A DNA stretch of 64,000 nt, from positions 15,292,105 through 15,356,104 of the forward strand of contig CM119267.1 in NCBI GenBank assembly GCA_051294375.1, read 5' to 3'. This document shows, piece after piece, positions 56,921-64,000 of the stretch. Below the pieces are notes generated by a model. It saw nothing but the letters and a program-made list of their open reading frames with translations, was not told the DNA's origin and searched no databases. This stretch comes from Paraspadella gotoi. Taxonomy: Eukaryota; Chaetognatha. Each line of letters opens with the position of its first letter. Positions within the stretch are counted from its first letter, which is position 1. The position numbers and the translations under genes are program-made.

Positions 56921-58669
56921 NNNNNNNNNNNNNNNNNNNNNNNNNNNNNNNNNNNNNNNNNNNNNNNNNNNNNNNNNNNNNNNNNNNNNNNNNNNNNNNN
57001 NNNNNNNNNNNNNNNNNNNNNNNNNNNNNNNNNNNNNNNNNNNNNNNNNNNNNNNNNNNNNNNNNNNNNNNNNNNNNNNNNNNNNNNNNNNNNNNNNNNN
57101 NNNNNNNNNNNNNNNNNNNNNNNNNNNNNNNNNNNNNNNNNNNNNNNNNNNNNNNNNNNNNNNNNNNNNNNNNNNNAGAGAGAGAGAGAGAGCTGCGAAG
57201 GGTAACACCTCGTTTGCTGCTCGACGGTAAGAACGAACGACAACCGCTTTGAGGTGAGAAAGTTGATCGTCACACATTTTAGCCGAGCATAGTTGGGTCT
57301 TTCCTACGCTGCATATATACTTTTCAAGTTAGCAACCTTAAGAGGGACAATCAAGTAGCGAGTATAGTTTAGTTTTGCGACTAAGTATTGTTAATAAATT
57401 GATCAGTATTGCTCGAATTTTGAATATTTGAGTCGCCGCGAATGATTTTTAAAATATAGTGGCCACATTCTACATAATTTCGTTCTCACAATCTCTATAC
57501 ATAGAGCGGCGCCATGGCTTAGTTGGTTAAAGCGCCTGTCTTGTAAACAGGAGATCCCGAGTTCGAATCTCGGTAGCGCCTTAATCGTTCGACACGTAAT
57601 TGTTTTTCATCACTATGACGTAATACTGTTTGTTCTCCACTTTTTTTAATCGAATCGTAAAAATCGCAATTTAATTTCTAGAAATCCGCGGGTGGTCGGC
57701 GATTTCATCACCGCGGGGAGGCGTTGCCCGTAAGCGAGTGAGACTCGGCATTTGTGATGAGAAATTGAGAATATCCGTCAGAGAGCGCGTCGATAACTTC
57801 GTCGGTGAAAAGCGACTTGAAAAGTGAGACAAATGTGACATCGAGAAGGAAGGGATTATTTAATTAAACTTGGGATTGATTTTTTTATAAATTTATCATA
57901 AATATAAAATTTGAAGTCAAATCTATGTAAAAGAATTGATATTTTAAGACATGTTTAAGTTTATCCATCCTTAAATTTAATTTTGACCTTGACCAATAAA
58001 TATTATGACGTGAGCGTTACGTTTGTTGTCCCATTTATTTTTGTTTCTTTCGATCTAGAAATACTTTTTATTATTTCAAGACCCCTTTCTGTTTAAACTC
58101 TCTCATAGTTTGTTCTTTTTTTTTTAAATAGACACAATTTTTTTTCAGATATAATATTAGTTTAATATTAGTTATTAAAATTTCTGATACCTTTATACGT
58201 ACATTTATCAAATGTAAGAATTAATTTTGGGAGCATTAATTGTAAATTGTTTCTACAATTTTTTTTTCTTTTTTTTTTCTTTATATCGAGGGCAGTTTCT
58301 CTCTTTCATCATGACCCAAGGAGGATTTCACCCCGCGCCATTGTTTCCAGATGTCCACATTTCATGATTCATTTTCTCTCCCTTAATTCACCCCGCCCCC
58401 CTCTCTGGATCAAATTTTCTTTTTTTAAAAGAATTAAAAATTAGTATATTATTTACCGCACCAATTATATTACTTAATAGACCCAATCAGCTGTCGATCT
58501 TCATCAACCTTTATTTTTAAATATTATCCGTTTAACCAAATCCATCAAACTGTATCAAACTGCATTTTCCCTTTTATATCAGATCTACTTTCAAACAGTC
58601 CGCGAGTTTCTCTCTCTCTCTCTCTCTCTCTCTCCTCTCCTCTCTCATCCCGTCTCTCCTCTCTCTCTG

Positions 58670-58690
<21 letters not shown>
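55419..58690. repeat. 3.3-kb tandem duplication, second copy
   Basis: Second copy of 51966-55393, with gaps at 55806-55989, 56640-56649 and 56921-57176. Around the 10-N gap at 56640 a further 80 bases (CTTGGTACA.AGTTGCAAAAA...) are present on both sides. Carries the intact tRNA-Thr. Confidence 0.9.
57508..57581 (+). tRNA. trnT: tRNA-Thr(UGU)
   Basis: A 74-base cloverleaf. The acceptor arm starts GGCGCCA and ends TAGCGCC plus discriminator T (one C-A mismatch). The D arm has GGCTTAGTTGGTTAAAGC with A box. The anticodon stem CCTGT/ACAGG encloses loop CTTGTAA, anticodon TGT. The T stem CCGAG/CTCGG has loop TTCGAAT and B box GTTCGAATC. No intron. Transcribed by Pol III; reads ACA codons (and by wobble others of Thr). 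Confidence 0.93.
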
Positions 58691-58700
<10 letters not shown>

Positions 58701-58925
58701 TCTCTCTCTCTCCGATTGTTGCGAACTGTCAAGATTTAATAAATAACACCAAATGACATCGTTCTCGCTTATGGCGATCGAGAAGAAGCGAGGAAAAAAA
58801 AATTCCGATGAAAACTCTGACGAGGAGAGAGAGAGACGAGAAGAGAGAGAGAGAGGTGTGCAGAGAGCATAGAGAGAGAGAGAAGAGAGAGAGGAGAGAG
58901 AAGAGAGAGACACGACCAGTAATGT
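58600..58925. repeat. TC and GA tracts facing each other
   Basis: (TC)n at about 58611-58713 and interrupted (GA)n at about 58825-58910, about 110 bases apart, complementary in sense. Low complexity; no gene. Confidence 0.85.
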
Positions 58926-59251
58926 TATCGTTGGACAGGATATATAATTTCGATTTTTTTTCTCTCCTTTGCCATTGTTTGCCGCTCTTCTCTGTCTCAT
59001 ATTTGTCACTCTTTTCAGCCACACGGCCACACCTCTTCCAAACATTTGTCAGTCTTTCCTGCCACACCTCTAGATCTGATTTTATCACTCCCAGGATTCC
59101 CTTCGCTTGATGAGATCTCGTGAAGTTCCCAAAATCCAATCTTCATTTTTCTATCCCCCCCTTCCGTCTCCCACCCCCGGTTACACCCCATTTTCTCTCT
59201 CTATCTCTCTCTCTCTCTCTCACTCTCTCTCTCTCACTCTCTCTCTCTCAC

Positions 59252-59386
59252 TTGATGAGGTTTTGTTGATTTTTGTTGAGTTCCTTCTCCTCTTCTATCC
59301 GCTTCTTCTGATCCAAAAGTTGTTCTTGGAGTTGCTTGATTATTTTCGAATGTTCTTCGTTTCGACTTCGTTCCACCTCGACCTCC
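59252..59386 (-). CDS. Coiled-coil exon, minus strand
   Basis: Acceptor CCCCACTTTTCCAG, donor ATCAA/GTGAGA. It encodes EVEVERSRNEEHSKIIKQLQ, EQLLDQKKRIEEEKELNKNQ QNLI, a textbook coiled coil with heptads (I..L..LL..KKRI) and no proline. It starts one base into a codon and ends two bases in. The downstream partner may be the small exon at 45231-45270, whose phase fits, but this would need a 14-kb intron crossing the duplicated block. Upstream exons were not found. Confidence 0.75.
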
Positions 59387-59446
59387 CTGGAAAAGTGGGG
59401 GAGAGTGGGGGAGGTAGGAGGTGGAGGAGGAGGAGGAGGGGTGAGG

Positions 59447-59506
<60 letters not shown>
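59447..59506. repeat. (GAAA)n microsatellite
   Basis: Near-perfect GAAA units preceded by a GGA-rich stretch, about 60 bp upstream (gene sense) of the acceptor of the coiled-coil exon. On the minus strand it is pyrimidine-rich. Confidence 0.95.
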
Positions 59507-59509
<3 letters not shown>

Positions 59510-60081
59510 AAGAATGAATGAATGAAAGAAAAATAGAGAATGAAAAAAAAAGAAAGACATAAACAAACCAACAAAGAAGCAAATGAAGANNNNNNNNNNA
59601 AAAAAAACAAAAGATGAAGAAACAAAAGAGAAAAAAACAAGAATTGGACGGGGATGAAGAGAAAGGGGAAGACAATTGGTTAATTGAAAACGTCGTGGTT
59701 TTCTCTCTCTCTCTCGTTAGATCGCCTGTAAAAAACTATTTCACACCAATTTGGAGAAAGAAACGAGTCTTGCGTTCGATTTAAAAAAAGGAGCAGTTAC
59801 GACGTTCAGGTATAAAGTGCAGCATAAAGCTGGTATAGTGTATAGTTTTTCAAAATTTAAATACGATACAATGAAATAAAATAGGAAAAATGAAAGGAGA
59901 TTCCGGATGAGACGAATGGCGGTCAACTCAAAAAAGGTGCCAAACGTATTTCAAGCGAAGACGGCGGTGAAAAACGCAATGGAAGAAAGGGGAGAGAGGA
60001 GATGAGAGAGAGAGAGAGAGAGAGGAGAGGGGGAGAGAGAGAGAGAGATAGAGTTGGTTTCTGCGGTTTCGCATCGTTGAC

Positions 60082-60182
60082 CTTCTCAACGATCTCATCA
60101 AAGCGACGACGGACGACAACAACAACAACAACAACAACAACAACCAGATCACGAATTCGAAGACGTGCGATACTTTTCCCAT
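60082..60182 (-). CDS. Possible first exon with leucine-rich signal sequence
   Basis: Minus-strand ATG, then MGKVSHVFEFVIWLLL..., nine leucines in all, SSVVALMRSLR, donor A/GTCAAC-like. It has the shape of a signal peptide or anchor, but the leucine run is a (CAA)n microsatellite read on the other strand, so it may be chance. No downstream exon was matched. Confidence 0.2.
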
Positions 60183-61222
60183 CGTCTTCCTATGGAACGG
60201 GCACGCCCCCTTATGCTCAGGTTATCGCCTCCTCCCCCATAAAGATTAGTATATCTGACCCCGCTTAGCGCCATCATTCCTTTCGTCTCGACCTGATCTC
60301 TCCTCATCCTCTTTCTCTTTTCGCAGGTTCCTCAGTGTCGTGTATATTCTCCTTGGACTCAATTCGTTCCTAAGAAATGAAAAATCTTCCTCGCTCGATT
60401 CTCCTCTGCCGCTCTACTTCTTCAANNNNNNNNNNNNNNNNNNNNNNNNNNNNNNNNNNNNNNNNNNNNNNNNNNNNNNNNNNNNNNNNNNNNNNNNNNN
60501 NNNNNNNNNNNNNNNNNNNNNNNNNNNNNNNNNNNNNNNNNNNNNNNNNNNNNNNNNNNNNNNNNNNNNNNNNNNNNNNNNNNNNNNNNNNNNNNNNNNN
60601 NNNNNNNNNNNNNNNNNNNNNNNNNNNNNNNNNNNNNNNNNNNNNNNNNNNNNNNNNNNNNNNNNNNNNNNNNNNNNNNNNNNNNNNNNNNNNNNNNNNN
60701 NNNNNNNNNNNNNNNNNNNNNNNNNNNNCGTGTTTCTGAAGAAGACGTGGAATACAAAAGTGAACCATATTGGAACCCACTTACAAGTTTTAAAAGCAGA
60801 AAAAAGTTTAATACGTTTCGTCATACAAAATTTATGTCATAACCTTAACTTTAACCCCCCCCCCCAAAAAAAAAAAAGATTTAAAAAATGCACACTATTT
60901 TTTTATTTCGACCCACAAACAGACCTTGAAACCGACTCGAACACCGACCCCAATAAACCCGGGAATTTAACCGAATTCGACCTCCAAATTTTCTCGTCTT
61001 CGCAAAATGCCATTTTTCCTTCTTCTTTTTTTTGTTGTTGCTGTTTTGAGCAAAAAAAATTGAAATTTATGTATCACTGAATCTTCAACATTGAAAGAAA
61101 TAAAAAAAACTTTTATTGCCTTCATTTAAAAAAAAAATCAACGGTAAAAAAAATGAAACGCAAGATTTGTAGTCGGGCATTGCCTTGGTTCACCCCGCCT
61201 ATAAGCATGACTCTTTCTGTTG

Positions 61223-61330
61223 TGACCCGGTGGCTCATTGAGTAAAGCCATCAGCTCATGACCACAAGGTACCGGGTTCAATCCCAACCCGGTACCTAGC
61301 CTGCGGGATGAGTGAGGACTTGACCTAATG
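61223..61330 (+). mobile_element. tRNA-derived SINE
   Basis: Starts GACCCGGTGGCTCATTGAGT (A-box-like TGGCTCATTGAG) and has a B box GGGTTCAATCCC in the hairpin CCGGGTTCAATCCCAACCCGG, with the usual box spacing. It does not fold as a proper tRNA: the anticodon and acceptor stems fail. A T-rich stretch follows at 61337. This is typical of a Pol III-derived SINE head. Confidence 0.6.
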
Positions 61331-61929
61331 TGTTTGTTTTTTTGTGGATATTTGTCTTTTTCTGCCAATCGTTCTATTTCAAACCTGCTAAAAATATAAA
61401 TATCGAAAACTAATTAGAATAAAATTTCTGGAATAGTTACAACTAACAAACATTTATTTAAAAAATAAACTAAGCATTGAAAGCGTTAAAACAGCCGTGA
61501 CTCTCTTTTGTTTTTCTCCCTTTTTTATTATTCTTTAAAAAATTTCGCTAAAAAAAAAAAAAAGAGAAGGAAACTGAAAGGACGTTTATGGCTAAATTAA
61601 AACTAACGACTAGGGTCGGGAATCAAGTCGACAACCGGGTCTCCACGACCCAGAGACTTGGATCTCATCTCCGACGCCTCCCCTCTCCCCCTATCCCCAA
61701 CTTTCTACTTTTTTTAATAACCTTTCACTGCTCCTCTGCCGGTCATATTAATAACGACATTTTTCCACTCTTAATAACGACCCTTTTCCACTCTTTCCGG
61801 CAAAGACCACATATTCGTTTCCACTCCTAAAAATTTTTTTATCGTTATCGCGATTGTTCTTATCCCATACTTCCACCCCATATCTCTCTACGTATCTCTC
61901 TCTCTCTCTCTCCCACAACTTTTATCTTT

Positions 61930-61985
<56 letters not shown>

Positions 61986-62220
61986 CGACGGGCGGAGGAA
62001 CATTTTCCCGGGTTATTAGTTCTCGCGATTTATCGCATTGTTTCCGCAATTGGCGCCGACAGAAATTCAGATGGGGGAGAGGAGAGCGAGACCCCCGGAG
62101 GGAGGGTGGGGGGCGAAAGGGGGGAGGAGGAGGAAGACAAGTTTTTCACGTTCTGGTGAAAGAGAAAGTGACGATTCCGGCCATTCTCGATCATTCGTCT
62201 CTAACGGAGAGTATGAAATG

Positions 62221-62319
<99 letters not shown>
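62221..62319. repeat. (TAGA)n microsatellite
   Basis: About 24 perfect units, followed by (AAAG)n and A-rich, (AAAT)n-type DNA to about 62555. Confidence 0.97.
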
Positions 62320-62617
62320 AAAGAAAGAAAGAAAGAAAGAAAGAGGCGAGAAAAAAGATCGACATATGGCAAGAAAGAAAGAAATAAAGAAACTAAAGAA
62401 ACGATTAGACAGTTAAAACGAAAAAAAAAAGAAAATAAATAAAAAAATAAATAAATAAATAAATTTTAAAAAAATAAATAAATAAAAAAAATAAAAAAAA
62501 AAAAACAAAAAAAAACAATTAAATAAATAAATAAATGAATGAATGAATGAATGAAGGGTGAGGGCCCTTGGGCTTCTTTTCAGGGCGGTGCCACGAATGG
62601 CCCGATTTCCAGACTGA

Positions 62618-63454
62618 NNNNNNNNNNNNNNNNNNNNNNNNNNNNNNNNNNNNNNNNNNNNNNNNNNNNNNNNNNNNNNNNNNNNNNNNNNNNNNNNNNN
62701 NNNNNNNNNNNNNNNNNNNNNNNNNNNNNNNNNNNNNNNNNNNNNNNNNNNNNNNNNNNNNNNNNNNNNNNNNNNNNNNNNNNNNNNNNNNNNNNNNNNN
62801 NNNNNNNNNNNNNNNNNNNNNNNNNNNNNNNNNNNNNNNNNNNNNNNNNNNNNNNNNNNNNNNNNNNNNNNNNNNNNNNNNNNNNNNNNNNNNNNNNNNN
62901 NNNNNNNNNNNNNNNNNNNNNNNNNNNNNNNNNNNNNNNNNNNNNNNNNNNNNNNNNNNNNNNNNNNNNNNNNNNNNNNNNNNNNNNNNNNNNNNNNNNN
63001 NNNNNNNNNNNNNNNNNNNNNNNNNNNNNNNNNNNNNNNNNNNNNNNNNNNNNNNNNNNNNNNNNNNNNNNNNNNNNNNNNNNNNNNNNNNNNNNNNNNN
63101 NNNNNNNNNNNNNNNNNNNNNNNNNNNNNNNNNNNNNNNNNNNNNNNNNNNNNNNNNNNNNNNNNNNNNNNNNNNNNNNNNNNNNNNNNNNNNNNNNNNN
63201 NNNNNNNNNNNNNNNNNNNNNNNNNNNNNNNNNNNNNNNNNNNNNNNNNNNNNNNNNNNNNNNNNNNNNNNNNNNNNNNNNNNNNNNNNNNNNNNNNNNN
63301 NNNNNNNNNNNNNNNNNNNNNNNNNNNNNNNNNNNNNNNNNNNNNNNNNNNNNNNNNNNNNNNNNNNNNNNNNNNNNNNNNNNNNNNNNNNNNNNNNNNN
63401 NNNNNNNNNNNNNNNNNNNNNNNNNNNNNNNNNNNNNNNNNNNNNNNNNNNNNN
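62618..63454. other. Assembly gap, 837 N
   Basis: No sequence. Flanking DNA (GAATGAATGA repeats to the left, a short GA-rich stretch with GATAG/GTAAGTTT to the right) gives no clue to the content. From 63455 to the window end I see a (GA)n tract at about 63617-63642 and nothing coding. Confidence 0.99.
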
Positions 63455-64000
63455 AACTCTCCAGATTCAGAGCGAGTGAGTTAGCGAGTGATGGATAGGT
63501 AAGTTTGGGAGTGAGATACAAAGTGACATAAAGAGAGAGGGACTCAGTCATCAGGTAATCAGTCAGTCAGTCAAGTTGTTGATAGAAGAGTATAGAGAGA
63601 TGGAGAGATGAGTAGAGATTGAGAGAGAGAGAGAGAGAGAGAGGCATTTATTCGTTTTCACTCTCGTTATTCTAATCGTGATATTTTTCTTTTGGCTTTT
63701 CATATTAGAATTTTTATTTGTTTTTTTTTTTATTTCGTTGGGTCGACTCGCGTCACATCCGATGGGAATTGCTCCTTTTACGACATCGACTCTATAATGC
63801 CAATTATTTTTAAACTCGTTCAATTCGATGTTATTAACGTCTTTTTTATGAATTGGGTTAGCCATCATAAACCATCACAGCGCCGTCACATTTTTATCTT
63901 AAAAATATCACTCCCATCTGTTCATGTTCATTGCCGTCATCCATAAATGTCATCAACCCACCGCGAATGATCGAAGCATCAAGCAATCACCAAGCCATCG

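Noticed and set aside
55704-57280. Frames spanning the N gaps
   Set aside because: Unknown bases were read as open sequence; nothing can be inferred from them.
58930-59110. Helical minus-strand frame (KGILGVIKSDLEVWQERLTN)
   Set aside because: The DNA is an internal tandem repeat (GTGTGGC.GAAAGA.TGACAAAT twice) and lacks a proper acceptor; probably non-coding.
61138-61368. 76-codon minus-strand frame
   Set aside because: Antisense reading of the tRNA-derived SINE.
62221-62319. CRISPR-like regular repetition
   Set aside because: A tetranucleotide microsatellite without spacers in a eukaryotic context.

Overview
The window is nuclear DNA from an animal, most likely an invertebrate. Genes are split by introns with GT/AG borders (one is GC/AG), coding exons are short (33-343 bp) in long non-coding stretches, one exon set spells an animal fibrinogen-related domain, and simple repeats are extremely dense: (GA/TC)n everywhere, plus (CGA/TCG)n, (GGAA)n, (GAAC)n, (TAGA)n and (CGG)n. 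There are 13 runs of N, and three places where sequence is repeated across or next to a gap, so parts of the assembly are rough and some frame breaks may be errors. The exact lineage cannot be fixed from the sequence.

Layout. 1-2.3 kb: an inverted-repeat element, then exons of a plus-strand single-pass membrane protein with a long acidic cytoplasmic tail. 5.36-28.6 kb: the best supported gene, on the minus strand, a fibrinogen-related lectin-like protein. Three upstream coiled-coil/linker exons (28.5, 27.2, 14.8 kb) feed five exons of the C-terminal fibrinogen domain (14.4, 10.9, 8.4, 6.4, 5.4 kb). Every junction has matching phase. Its 12.3 kb intron holds a small three-exon plus-strand gene (16.98-18.02 kb) and a 3.5 kb element with about 1 kb inverted ends and a perfect 10 bp target duplication (19.0-22.5 kb).

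28.9-64 kb: gene-poor and repeat-rich. It has two copies of a multi-hairpin repeat (28.9 and 51.5 kb) whose stems covary, a plus-strand acidic protein starting at 33.7 kb, a possible minus-strand gene with a coiled-coil exon at 59.3 kb and candidate exons at 45.2, 43.2, 43.1 and 40.9 kb, a plus-strand 3' gene end at 49.65-50.98 kb, and a minus exon at 51.36 kb. The region 52.0-58.7 kb is a 3.3 kb segment present twice in tandem around gaps. Each copy has a tRNA-Thr(UGU), intact in the second and broken by 1-2 base indels in the first, which looks like a false or noisy duplication. From 38 to 44 kb plausible exon chains exist on both strands, and I could not resolve which is real.

Basis: exon calls rest on reading frame, splice signals, phase agreement and codon character. 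Only the fibrinogen domain and the tRNA are recognised by family; everything else is unnamed.
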